Under the pieces are notes generated by a model. The model worked only from the letters and a program-made list of their open reading frames with translations. It made no database searches and was not told the DNA's origin. Shown here one piece after another: positions 36,381-44,902 of a DNA stretch of 64,000 nt; within the stretch, counting starts at the first letter, position 1, and every line of letters begins with the position of its first letter. The translations under genes and the position numbers were made by a program. The stretch is from Novipirellula caenicola (GTDB lineage Bacteria > Planctomycetota > Planctomycetia > Pirellulales > Pirellulaceae): assembly GCF_039545035.1 (NCBI RefSeq), contig NZ_BAABRO010000011.1:235780-299779 (forward strand). The letters are read 5' to 3'.

Positions 36381-37115
36381 ATGGAAAATACCAGGATGCG
36401 AGAGGACTTTTTTGCTCGACTCGGTCCGAGCGACCAAGCGTTCGCGTTGTTTGACCATTTGCCTGGGCTGTCGTTTTTCGTCAAAGACCGTCGCGGTCGA
36501 TTCATGGCGCTGAACCGCCGCGGATGTGAGTATTGCGGAGTGGTTTGCGAAGCCGAGGCGATTGGCAAAACGGATCACGATTTCTTTCCCAAATCGCGTG
36601 CCGACGAGTACCGCGCCGATGATGTTGCGGTGATGCAATCGGGTGAAGCGATCGTCAATCGTGTCGAAAGTGCACCCGAAGACGCCGGGTCGCCTCGTTT
36701 GGTGATGACCAGCAAGGTTCCGCTGCGGGATCGGCGGGGTCGCGTGATCGGAGTGGCGGGATTTTCACGCCAGATCGAGCGGATCCAAACGCCCTCGGGG
36801 ACCGTCGACGCGTTTGCCAATGTGATTGCGCATCTACACACTCATTTTGCTGACAATCTTTCCACGCAGCAGCTTGCTGATATGGCGGGGTTGTCCGTCA
36901 GCCATTTCGAGCGACGTTTTCGCCATGCGTTTGGCGCGTCGCCTCGACAATATTTGGTTCGCGTGCGGGTCGAGCACGCAGCGAAGCTGTTGCGAGAAAC
37001 TGAGCAAACGGTATCCGAAATCGCTCACGCTTGCGGATTCTATGACCACGCTCACTTCAGCCGCAGCTTTCGCCGGCGGATGAACTGTTCTCCATCACAG
37101 TACAAGCGTCGCTAA
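36381..37115 (+). CDS. AraC-family regulator with PAS sensor domain
   Basis: 244 residues. The N-terminal PAS domain (about 15-130) has GLSFFVKDRRGRFMALNRRGCEY, GKTDHDFFP and VMTSKVPLRDRRGRVIGVAGFSR. The C-terminal double HTH of AraC type (about 145-244) has LADMAGLSVSHFERRFRHAFG and VSEIAHACGFYDHAHFSRSFR, with the usual GxxxPxQY end (NCSPSQYKRR). It binds DNA as a transcription factor whose activity is set by a small ligand or redox signal in PAS. It is divergent from the PSD1/DUF1501 operon, 157 bases away, so that operon is the likely target. Confidence 0.88.
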   Translation: MENTRMREDFFARLGPSDQAFALFDHLPGLSFFVKDRRGRFMALNRRGCEYCGVVCEAEAIGKTDHDFFPKSRADEYRADDVAVMQSGEAIVNRVESAPEDAGSPRLVMTSKVPLRDRRGRVIGVAGFSRQIERIQTPSGTVDAFANVIAHLHTHFADNLSTQQLADMAGLSVSHFERRFRHAFGASPRQYLVRVRVEHAAKLLRETEQTVSEIAHACGFYDHAHFSRSFRRRMNCSPSQYKRR

Positions 37116-37210
37116 CATCGCCACGGGGTTCCGAGAACCACCGGGCGATGATCGAGCGTTTTCAAGATCGAGCTGTCTACAGGATCGAGCCGGCTACAAG
37201 ATTAAGCCTG

Positions 37211-38638
37211 CTACAAGATTGAGCCGGGGCGGTAGCTGGCCGCTTCCGGATTTTTGCGAGTGATCGCTTCGATTCGCGTGATCACGTTTTGCACCTGAGT
37301 CGATGCATTGCCGATGAATTGCTTCGGGTCTCCGATCGCCGCATTCAGAGCTTCGGCGTCCATTGGGATGCGATCGTCTGCGGCCAAGCGTGCGATCAAA
37401 TCGTTGTCATCGCGGCCGCTTTCACGCATGGCAAGCGCCGCGGCAACGGCGTGTTCTTTGATCGCTTCGTGTGCCGTTTCACGCCCCACGCCCGATTTGA
37501 CGGCGGCGACAAGGATCTTGGTCGTCGCCAAAAATGGTAGGTAGCGACGCAATTCGCGATCGATCACGGCCGGGTATGCACCGTAATCGACCAGCACGGT
37601 GAGGAACGTTTCAAGTTGTCCGTCGATCGCCAAGAACGCATCCGGAATCGCCACGCGGCGGACGACACTGCAGCTGACGTCCCCTTCGTTCCACTGATCG
37701 CCGAGCAATCCGCCAACCATCGTCAAATAACCACGCAAAATCACGTTGAATCCGTCGATCCGTTCCGCCGAGCGTGCGTTCATCTTGTGGGGCATCGCCG
37801 ACGATCCGACTTGGCCCGGTTTGAATCCTTCGGTCGCCAATTCCGCTCCCGCCATCAATCGCAATGTGCGAGCAAAGTTGGCTGGCGCCGACGATAGCTG
37901 GGTCAGTGCCGAGATCACATCAAAGTCGAGTGATCGTGGATACACTTGCCCGACCGAATCGAAACACGATTCAAAGCCCAGTGATTTTGCGATCCGGCTG
38001 TCCAATTGGTCGAGTTTGCCAGCGTCGCCTTGGAACAAATCGAGCATGTCTTGCTGGGTTCCCACAGGGCCCTTGATGCCTCGCAGCGGGTAGCGGACCA
38101 ACAAGTTCTCAATTCGCTCGTGGGCGACCAACAACTCTTCGGCGATGTTGGCGAACCGTTTGCCGACCGTCGTGACCTGCGCGGGAACATTGTGGCTGCG
38201 ACCGGCAATGGCCAATTCGCTGTACTCTGCCGCTCGCTCGGCCACCAACGAAAGTGCGGTGACAATGCGATCACGAACCAAATTCAGAGCGGAACGAATT
38301 TGCAGCTGCTCGACGTTTTCGGTCAAGTCACGCGATGTCATTCCTTTATGAATATGCTCGTGCCCCGCCAATTCGTTGAATTCTTCGATACGAGCTTTGA
38401 CATCGTGTTTGGTAACGCGTTCGCGAGCGTCGATGGCAAACAAATCAACCTTGTCGATGACCGAGCGGTAGGCGTCGATCACCCCATCGGGGACGTGAAC
38501 CCCGAGGTCCTTTTGAGCCTCCAATACGGCAATCCACAATTCACGTTCAAGAACCACCTTGTTTGCGGGCGACCAGATTTTCACCATCGCTTCACTTGCG
38601 TAACGCGATGCAAGGATATTGGGTAGATCGGTCGACAC
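37211..38638 (-). CDS. purB: Adenylosuccinate lyase
   Basis: 475 residues from GTG 38638, chosen because AGGAG sits 7 bases upstream; a longer ATG frame starts at 38677. Fumarase-superfamily motifs: HEHIHKGMTSRDLTENVEQL (His general-acid region), the GRSHNVPAQVTTVGKRFA block and the signature GSSAMPHKMN. The enzyme cleaves adenylosuccinate and SAICAR in purine synthesis and acts in the cytoplasm. The length fits bacterial PurB. It is a single gene, convergent with the AraC gene. Confidence 0.93.
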   Translation of the reverse strand: MSTDLPNILASRYASEAMVKIWSPANKVVLERELWIAVLEAQKDLGVHVPDGVIDAYRSVIDKVDLFAIDARERVTKHDVKARIEEFNELAGHEHIHKGMTSRDLTENVEQLQIRSALNLVRDRIVTALSLVAERAAEYSELAIAGRSHNVPAQVTTVGKRFANIAEELLVAHERIENLLVRYPLRGIKGPVGTQQDMLDLFQGDAGKLDQLDSRIAKSLGFESCFDSVGQVYPRSLDFDVISALTQLSSAPANFARTLRLMAGAELATEGFKPGQVGSSAMPHKMNARSAERIDGFNVILRGYLTMVGGLLGDQWNEGDVSCSVVRRVAIPDAFLAIDGQLETFLTVLVDYGAYPAVIDRELRRYLPFLATTKILVAAVKSGVGRETAHEAIKEHAVAAALAMRESGRDDNDLIARLAADDRIPMDAEALNAAIGDPKQFIGNASTQVQNVITRIEAITRKNPEAASYRPGSIL

Positions 38639-38787
38639 GACGGGACTCCTGACAGAGAAGGGGGAAAGCTCATTCACAAACGAAGTGCCGGAATATACGC
38701 TTTGGACTGCGTCGCGTGAAGCATCGGCCTGTTTCGGAGTCTTGTTGGATGGTTTTTCAAGGCCGTCGCCCAGCCAGGCCCACTTTG

Positions 38788-38805
38788 CCCCTAACGGGGG
38801 TTTTT
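38788..38805 (+). terminator. Terminator-like hairpin upstream of the EamA gene
   Basis: CCCC-TAAC-GGGGG followed by five T (38801-38805). On the plus strand there is no upstream gene to terminate. It could be an attenuator in the leader of the 38944 transporter or a remnant. The stem is short. Confidence 0.35.
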
Positions 38806-38943
38806 GTGGCGGAGCGACGCCAGCCGCCCGGTTGAATTCGAACTTTTTTACTCGCTACCACCGGACGGCTCGCGCCGTACCGCTAACAAAATCGACGGCT
38901 TTGGAAGGCCAGCGTACATCTCATCGGTCAAATCCAAACCATC

Positions 38944-39987
38944 ATGAACCAAGGCAGCACCCCAAACGAACGCCGTCAAGCGATCATTGCGTTGGTGTTG
39001 GTCAACGCGATGTGGGGGGCATCCTTTCCGATCATGAAGTGTTTGAACCTTCAAGTCGATGATCATTTTGGTGTCACCGAGTGGACCGCGTCGGGTTGGC
39101 TGCGGACCAGTTCGGCGTCGTGGTTGATCGGATTAAGGTTTGCCATTGCGTTCGGTTTGTTCGCGATTTTGCTGCGTGGAACGCTGCGACGTGTTCAAAC
39201 GCCTCATCTGTTGGCCGGCGCGGCGATTGGGGTCATGTTTTTCTTGGGCCTGTTGTTGCAAGTCATCGGCTTGGCCACGATTCCCGCCTCACGAAGTGGA
39301 TTTTTGACTAGCCTCGTGGTGATCATCACTCCGCTGATCAACACCGTGCTGCGGAAACAATTGCCGCGGCTTTGTGTGATGCTTGGCGCGTTGGTGGCAG
39401 TGGCCGGCGTGGCGGTCTTGACCGGATTGATCGTGTTCGACGAAGGGCATGTGTCGCTCGCCAGCAATGCGTTGGCGCAGTGGACCATCGGCGATTCGCT
39501 GACCACGTTGGGGACGCTGTTCTTTAGCGCTCAAATCTTGTTGGTAGACGTGTTTGGTAAACGCTATGAGTCCGTGTTGTTCACACCTAGCATGTTTGGA
39601 ACCACTGCGGTGTTGGCACTGATCGTTTTTGCGGGGCTGAATCTGCAGGTGCCCGAGACCGCCACCGGGGGCTGGACCGCGCTGGCGATTCAACCACGGT
39701 TCTATCTGCTACTTGGGGTGTTGTGTTTATTTCCGTCGTTGGTCGCGTTTGTTTGGATGAACAAGTACCAACCGCGATTGACCGCAGGACAAGCCGCGGT
39801 GATCTACACGTGCGAGCCTCTGTTTGCGTCGACGTGGGCCATGTTTGTTCCGGTGATGCTTAGCGCGTGGTGCGCGGTCCATTATGCCAACGAACAATTC
39901 AGTGTTCCGCTGCTGATTGGCGGATCGCTCGTCTTGCTGGCCAACATCCTGGCCTTGTGGCCCGAGAAAAAAGACACTGCTTTGTGA
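38944..39987 (+). CDS. EamA/DMT-family membrane transporter
   Basis: 347 residues with about ten membrane helices arranged as two EamA halves. The first half starts IIALVLVNAMWGASFPIMK and the second includes TLGTLFFSAQILLVDVFG; WMNKYQPRLTAGQAAVIYTCEPLFA is the typical C-terminal motif. Members export or take up small metabolites such as amino acids and nucleotide sugars. It is a single gene. A long antisense frame on the minus strand is a shadow. Confidence 0.88.
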   Translation: MNQGSTPNERRQAIIALVLVNAMWGASFPIMKCLNLQVDDHFGVTEWTASGWLRTSSASWLIGLRFAIAFGLFAILLRGTLRRVQTPHLLAGAAIGVMFFLGLLLQVIGLATIPASRSGFLTSLVVIITPLINTVLRKQLPRLCVMLGALVAVAGVAVLTGLIVFDEGHVSLASNALAQWTIGDSLTTLGTLFFSAQILLVDVFGKRYESVLFTPSMFGTTAVLALIVFAGLNLQVPETATGGWTALAIQPRFYLLLGVLCLFPSLVAFVWMNKYQPRLTAGQAAVIYTCEPLFASTWAMFVPVMLSAWCAVHYANEQFSVPLLIGGSLVLLANILALWPEKKDTAL

Positions 39988-40140
39988 TCCGCTCGCGGCT
40001 GAGATTGTCGACGGAGACTTCGCAGGTTCGCGAGCCGTTACTCGGGCGAGTGTGTTAAGATGGCCAACGGCGTCGAAGGGTTCGATCGCTGCGTTTGAGT
40101 CAAAGCAACACCTCTCTCCTCGGTTTGGAAACGAAGCACC

Positions 40141-41484
40141 ATGGATCGCCGAAACTTTCTCACCCGTACTGCTGCGTTGGCCTCGATTGCGACGGCCGCC
40201 CAGTCCGCTTACGCTGTCGCGTCGCCGCGTCGTGTCGGATTGATCGGTTGTGGGTGGTACGGCAAATGCGATTTGCTGCAGCTGATCAACATCGAACCGG
40301 TCGAGGTGGTGTCGCTGTGTGATGTGGATTCTCAGATGCTCGAGGAAGCGGCGGGGCTGATCGAATCGCGGCAAGTTTCCAAAAAGCGACCTCGGACGTA
40401 TGCCGATTACCAAGAAATGCTTGCCGAGAAAGACCTCGACATCGTCTTGATCGCCACGCCCGATCATTGGCATGCGTTGCCGATGATTGCGGCGGTCGAG
40501 GCCGGGGCTGATGTTTATGTGCAAAAGCCCACCGGGGTGGATGTGCTCGAGAGTCGAGCGATGTTGGATGCCGCTCGACGCACGGGGCGAGTGGTGCAGG
40601 TTGGAACCCAGCGACGCAGCACGCCCCATTTGATCGAAGCGAAACAGAAAGTCGTCGACGCCGGATTGCTTGGCGACGTCGCCTTTGCGGAAGTGTGCTG
40701 TTATTACCACATGCGTGCCAAGAAAAATCCGCCTGTCATCGCTCCACCGCCATCGTTGGATTTCGATCGTTGGACGGGGCCCGCACCGCTGCGTCCGTAC
40801 AACGAACTGATTCATCCACGCTCGTGGCGGGCGTTTATGGAATATGGCAACGGTATCGTGGGTGATATGTGCGTTCACATGTTGGACATGGTTCGCTGGC
40901 AGCTTGGCCTGGGCTGGCCTCGCCGCATCAGCAGTGCCGGGGGCATCTTGGTCGATACCGAATCGATCGCCAATATCACCGATACGCAAACCGCAACGTT
41001 TGACTTTGACGATCTCAAAGTGGTTTGGACCCACCGCAGTTGGGGTTCGCCACCCGATCCCGATTTTCCTTGGGCGGGAATCATTTATGGATCCAAAGGA
41101 ACGCTGAAGCTAAGTGTGCAGAAGTACGAGTTCATCCCACGCTCAGGCGGCCAGAAATTATCGGGCAACGCCGTCATCGAACTCGACAAATATCCCAGCG
41201 ATCAATCGGATGCCGAAAAATGGAAATTAGAATTGCACGTCGCGTCGGCGATTCGCGGGCACATGCGGGACTTTCTCAAGGCCATCGATGATCGCTCGAA
41301 ACCCGTCGCGGATATTGAGCAAGGGCACATCAGCAGTGCTTCGTGTATCCTGGCCAACAACGCACTCACGCTGGGCCGAACCTTGGAATTTGATCCGCAG
41401 ACGAATACCGTTGTCGGAGATGAGGAAGCGACAAAGTTGCTGCGGCGCCCCTATCGAGCTCCGTATCGACATCCCGCGGGATAA
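40141..41484 (+). CDS. Tat-exported Gfo/Idh/MocA-family oxidoreductase
   Basis: 447 residues. The N-terminus MDRRNFLTRTAALASIA is a twin-arginine signal, so the folded cofactor-bound enzyme is exported. Then come the Rossmann loop GLIGCGWYG, DHWHALP and the QKPTG variant of the EKP motif, then RAFMEYGNGIVGDMCVHMLD. Exported Gfo/Idh proteins are frequent in Planctomycetes and are tied to polysaccharide or glycoside breakdown. It is 153 bases after the EamA gene. The substrate is unknown. Confidence 0.9.
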   Translation: MDRRNFLTRTAALASIATAAQSAYAVASPRRVGLIGCGWYGKCDLLQLINIEPVEVVSLCDVDSQMLEEAAGLIESRQVSKKRPRTYADYQEMLAEKDLDIVLIATPDHWHALPMIAAVEAGADVYVQKPTGVDVLESRAMLDAARRTGRVVQVGTQRRSTPHLIEAKQKVVDAGLLGDVAFAEVCCYYHMRAKKNPPVIAPPPSLDFDRWTGPAPLRPYNELIHPRSWRAFMEYGNGIVGDMCVHMLDMVRWQLGLGWPRRISSAGGILVDTESIANITDTQTATFDFDDLKVVWTHRSWGSPPDPDFPWAGIIYGSKGTLKLSVQKYEFIPRSGGQKLSGNAVIELDKYPSDQSDAEKWKLELHVASAIRGHMRDFLKAIDDRSKPVADIEQGHISSASCILANNALTLGRTLEFDPQTNTVVGDEEATKLLRRPYRAPYRHPAG

Positions 41485-41603
41485 AAAATGGGCCAACGTC
41501 CATCTTGATGTGAGCCGCCGGCACGTTCCCGGCAATCTTAACGCTCGCCGCCGCGGGCGACATCGGCTCGGATGGTTGTGGGGGATGACTCATCCTAATC
41601 GGC

Positions 41604-43097
41604 TTAGCGAGTCGGTGTCGGTTCGGCTTGGATAGCCGGTGCCGGACCAGGGCGGCCAATGCCATGTTGGAAGTCGACGACGAAATAACACACCAGCGAA
41701 ATCACAACGACCCCGATCAAATTCAGTACGAATCCGGTTTTGGCCATCTCGCGGACGGTCAAATGTTCCGATCCAAACACGATCGCATTAGGCGGCGTTG
41801 CCACCGGCAACATGAACGCACAGCTTGCCGACAACGCTGCCGGAAGCATCAGAAACGCAGCATCATAGCCCGCACCCTCGGCGGCCGCGCCCAAGATTGG
41901 CATCAACAATGTCGTCGTGGCGGTGTTGGATGTGACCTCGGTTAAAAAGGTGACCGTCAGACAGATGGCAGCGATGATCAAAAGTGGATGGAGTCCCGAG
42001 AGGTGCGAAAATTGGTTGCCGATGATTTCAGATAACCCTGTCACTTCGGCGGCCTTGGCAATCGCCAACCCGCCGCCGAACAAAATCAGGATTCCCCATG
42101 GAATGTCAGACGCGGTTTCCCAATCGAGCAACCGGTTGGCTTGAACACAATCGTCTCCGTCCCCGTTTTCGCTGCGATGCACAGTCGTCGTTCCGCTGGG
42201 GATCAGAAAAAGTGCGATCACGGCAGCCAAGCCCACGGTTGCATCGTGTGCCATCGGAACATCCAACAACGCTGACCATCCACCAAAGGGGGCGCTGCGA
42301 GTGATCCACAGCAGTGCGGTTACGGACAATACGGCCAACACACGCCGCTGAGCACTCGTCCAAACGCCAAGGTCCTCAAGCTGCATCGAACAACTTCGTG
42401 ACAAGCCACGTGTCAACCAAAGGCCTGTCGCCAATAACATTGTCGCGGCAACCGGAACGCCGATCTTAAGCCACGAGAAAAAATCGATGGTGCGTTCGCT
42501 CTGTTGTTCGTAAATCGAGACAAACACTCCATTGGGAGCCGTGCCGATAATCGTCGCAATTCCGCCGATGCTCGATCCATATGCCACCGCCAACAATAGG
42601 GGGACATGCAGCCGCGAATCCTTTTGTTCGTGCAGCACCGCAATCGCCACAGGCAACATGATCAGCGCTGTTGCCGTGTTTGAAATCCACATGCTCGAAA
42701 ACGCCGACGCGGCCAAGAAGCCGAGCACGATACGCCGCTGGGAACTTGTGCCTGTCAATTTCATCAAGCCTTGCGAAACGCGCAGATGGGTTTGCGAGTG
42801 TTCGGCAGCTCGCGAGATCATAAATCCAGCCATGAACAACAAGACAAACTTGTCTCCATAGGCTTCGGCGAGTTGGCGGTGGTCCAACACCCCCGCAAAC
42901 GGAAACACGACAAACGGGACCAGCGACGTGACCGGGATCGGAACCGCTTCGGTGCACCACCAAATACCACACAGCGACGTGACGGCTGCCGTGACCGCCG
43001 CGGGATGTGAAAGCTGAAACGCGGTGATACACAATCCATAGACAAGCAACGCTACCGCGAATCCGGCAACGGTACAAAGAACGCGAAAATGCGGCAT
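41604..43097 (-). CDS. DASS/SLC13-family Na+/dicarboxylate or sulfate symporter
   Basis: 497 residues from ATG 43097 (a TTG-open frame extends 5 codons). There are 11-12 membrane helices. The two SNT motifs that bind Na+ and substrate are present: SNTATALIMLP and SNTATTTLLMPILG. CWxxxxVP-type segments (WWCTEAVPIPVTSLVP) near the N-terminus are also typical. The family imports succinate, malate, citrate or sulfate with Na+. It is convergent with the Tat-type oxidoreductase. The substrate is undetermined. Confidence 0.9.
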   Translation of the reverse strand: MPHFRVLCTVAGFAVALLVYGLCITAFQLSHPAAVTAAVTSLCGIWWCTEAVPIPVTSLVPFVVFPFAGVLDHRQLAEAYGDKFVLLFMAGFMISRAAEHSQTHLRVSQGLMKLTGTSSQRRIVLGFLAASAFSSMWISNTATALIMLPVAIAVLHEQKDSRLHVPLLLAVAYGSSIGGIATIIGTAPNGVFVSIYEQQSERTIDFFSWLKIGVPVAATMLLATGLWLTRGLSRSCSMQLEDLGVWTSAQRRVLAVLSVTALLWITRSAPFGGWSALLDVPMAHDATVGLAAVIALFLIPSGTTTVHRSENGDGDDCVQANRLLDWETASDIPWGILILFGGGLAIAKAAEVTGLSEIIGNQFSHLSGLHPLLIIAAICLTVTFLTEVTSNTATTTLLMPILGAAAEGAGYDAAFLMLPAALSASCAFMLPVATPPNAIVFGSEHLTVREMAKTGFVLNLIGVVVISLVCYFVVDFQHGIGRPGPAPAIQAEPTPTR

Positions 43098-43112
43098 CCG
43101 AACGGGTTCCAA

Positions 43113-43771
43113 GAAAAAGCAATTCGAAGGTGGGACGAAAAATCAAAAGCGAGATCAGGCTGCCGACGCCGGGGGGAGCCGAACACCGTCACCGAAGCAG
43201 AACAGTGTAGCGAATCAGAGGGGAGAAAGGCGTTTTGTCGCAGATCCTATCACTGGGGATCGCTAAATGGATAACTTGTTCCGGTCGGTCACATGAGCAA
43301 CGAGGTCAGCAGAAGGTCTACCGAGTTTCGTGCTTCGCCGTCGAAGGTTCGTCTCGCTTCGGGGGCGTGATCGTCACGACAGCCTGGGCAAGGTCGACCG
43401 AAAGCGAGGAAGTGGATCCGTTCGCTTGACAACGTCGTAGCATCCCTTGACGGAAAACGCGTCGCGGCGACCTGCTGATCCCGTGGCGATTTTGGCCAGT
43501 TCCACTTGCTTGCACTGTCCCATCATTCCAGCACGGTTTTCGGTAAATCGACGATCGAACCAGTGAACGTATGTTTGATTTTTGGTAAATCCACTGGCCG
43601 CAGCCGTGGTTCACCTTCGCAGATCCAAAGGTAAATCGTCCTCGCCCAGGCGATGTCGTAACCGCCTCGTAATTTTCGACTTACCTCGGCTCTGCTAAAC
43701 GATTCGTAAACGTTAGAATAGAGGTCGTCGAAACGACCAATTCTTTTCTGTTAGTAAATTGGGTTCCCAAC
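43113..43771. other. Long intergenic region before the GntR gene
   Basis: About 660 bases with no convincing gene; a 98-codon minus-strand frame (43318-43614) is Arg/Ser-rich and lacks features. The last 60 bases hold the GntR promoter and dyads noted separately. Confidence 0.4.
43714..43762 (+). promoter_or_regulatory. Candidate promoter and operator dyads of the GntR gene
   Basis: TAGAAT (43714-43719) is a -10-like box. It is followed at once by the dyad GGTCGT-CGAA-ACGACC (43723-43738) and by CCAATT-N14-AATTGG (43737-43742 with 43757-43762), which overlaps the translation-initiation region. Such symmetry suits autoregulation by a GntR dimer. No clear -35 is seen. Confidence 0.4.
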
Positions 43772-44467
43772 ATGAGCACCGAAACAAACGCCAGCCGTGC
43801 GTATCAGCATCTACGAAACAAGTTGATCTCGGGTGAATTTGAACCGGGCGCTCGTCTGTTGTATGGTCCGATCGGCAAAGAAATCGGCGTCAGTGCGACG
43901 CCGGTGCGGGAAGCCGCCGGTCAGCTTGCCAACGAAGGCCTGGTCGATTTGGTGCCCAACATGGGTGCCATCGTCCGGTCGCTGGATCGATCCGCGTTGA
44001 TCGATATCTACGAGGTTCGTGAGGTCATCGAACCCTACACCGCAGCACGGGCCGCTGAGCGAGCCACACCCGAGCAGATCGCCAAGATTCAAGCCGAATT
44101 GAAGCGGATGGAAGAGTTGACCGCGAAGCAAGAGAAATCTTCGGCCCAGTACGCGGGCAAGCGGATCAAAGGGCAGTTTGACAAGGCCGATTATCAATTT
44201 CATATGTTGATTATCGAAGCGACCGGCAATCAAGCGCTGGTTCACACGGCATCGCAGTCGCAAGTCTTAACCCGAGTGTTTGCCATCCGCCGACACCGTC
44301 ATGATGTCGTTGCGATGAAACGCACGTGCAAAGATCATCAGAAGATTTTTCGAGCGATCAAGAAACATGACGCCGAAGCCGCTCGCGAAGCTGCCGCTGC
44401 CCACATCCGTAACGGACTAAAAGTCTCGTTGATCGAAATCGACGAAAACGAAAACGGCGAAGCCTAA
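43772..44467 (+). CDS. GntR-family regulator with FCD ligand-binding domain
   Basis: 231 residues. The N-terminal winged helix (about 8-66) has AYQHLRNKLISGEFEPGARL and VSATPVREAAGQLANEGLV. An all-helical FCD domain (about 77-220) has DIYEVREVIEPYTAARAAE, FHMLIIEATGNQALV and the late His of AHIRNGLK; Asp/His residues form the metal/ligand site. FadR-type regulators with FCD sense sugar acids or other carboxylates and usually repress catabolic operons. It lies 3' to, and convergent with, the operon ending at 44903, and that operon is a likely target although they are not divergent. Confidence 0.88.
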   Translation: MSTETNASRAYQHLRNKLISGEFEPGARLLYGPIGKEIGVSATPVREAAGQLANEGLVDLVPNMGAIVRSLDRSALIDIYEVREVIEPYTAARAAERATPEQIAKIQAELKRMEELTAKQEKSSAQYAGKRIKGQFDKADYQFHMLIIEATGNQALVHTASQSQVLTRVFAIRRHRHDVVAMKRTCKDHQKIFRAIKKHDAEAAREAAAAHIRNGLKVSLIEIDENENGEA

Positions 44468-44902
44468 GCATCCGCGTCGTTTCGCTTGAGTCCAACTTCT
44501 GCTCTTAATCTTACTCCCGCCGCTGCAATCACCCGTCTCGGGTGTAAGTGGGTGATGATTAGAATTAAGAGTAAAGTTGTGATTAGAAAGTAACAGCGGG
44601 CTTTCAAGTCGCACCGTCACTTCCCAAAAAAAGTCGATGCGGTGGGCACTAGGCACTGTCTGAGAACGCATCCGAGGCGGAAACTTGGTAGCGGAATTCG
44701 TGAAGAATTTCGATTTCCCAATGGGGCGATGCCATGCTGCCGAAAGTCGAGACGACTTGTTGCTTTAGTCGTACGATGGACTTCCTAGTCCGTCGAATAC
44801 ACCATTGACGGACTAGGAAGTCCATCATACACCCTTTGCCGCAGGCAACTTCGCTAAATCAACAAGCCGCCCGCGACTTCCGCTACGGTTTTCAGACAGA
44901 GC
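44468..44902. other. Convergent intergenic region with a palindromic repeat copy
   Basis: About 435 bases. CTCTTAAT (44502-44509) and ATTAAGAG (44564-44571) form a long-spaced inverted repeat that could end the GntR transcript. Copy 2 of the 119-bp element follows (44752-44870). No gene is called. Confidence 0.4.
44752..44870 (+). repeat. 119-bp inverted-repeat element, copy 2 (MITE-like)
   Basis: Left end ACGACTTGTTGCTTTAG and right end CTAAATCAACAAGCCGC are imperfect terminal repeats. The same inner stem around GGACTTCCTAGTCC is present. It is 119 bases long, as are copies 1 and 3, and lies between the GntR and kinase stops. Confidence 0.9.

Noticed and set aside
39727..41034. 435-codon minus-strand open frame
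   Set aside because: It lies fully antisense to the EamA and Tat-type oxidoreductase genes, which have strong family motifs. Its translation is rich in Arg, His and Gln with no domain.
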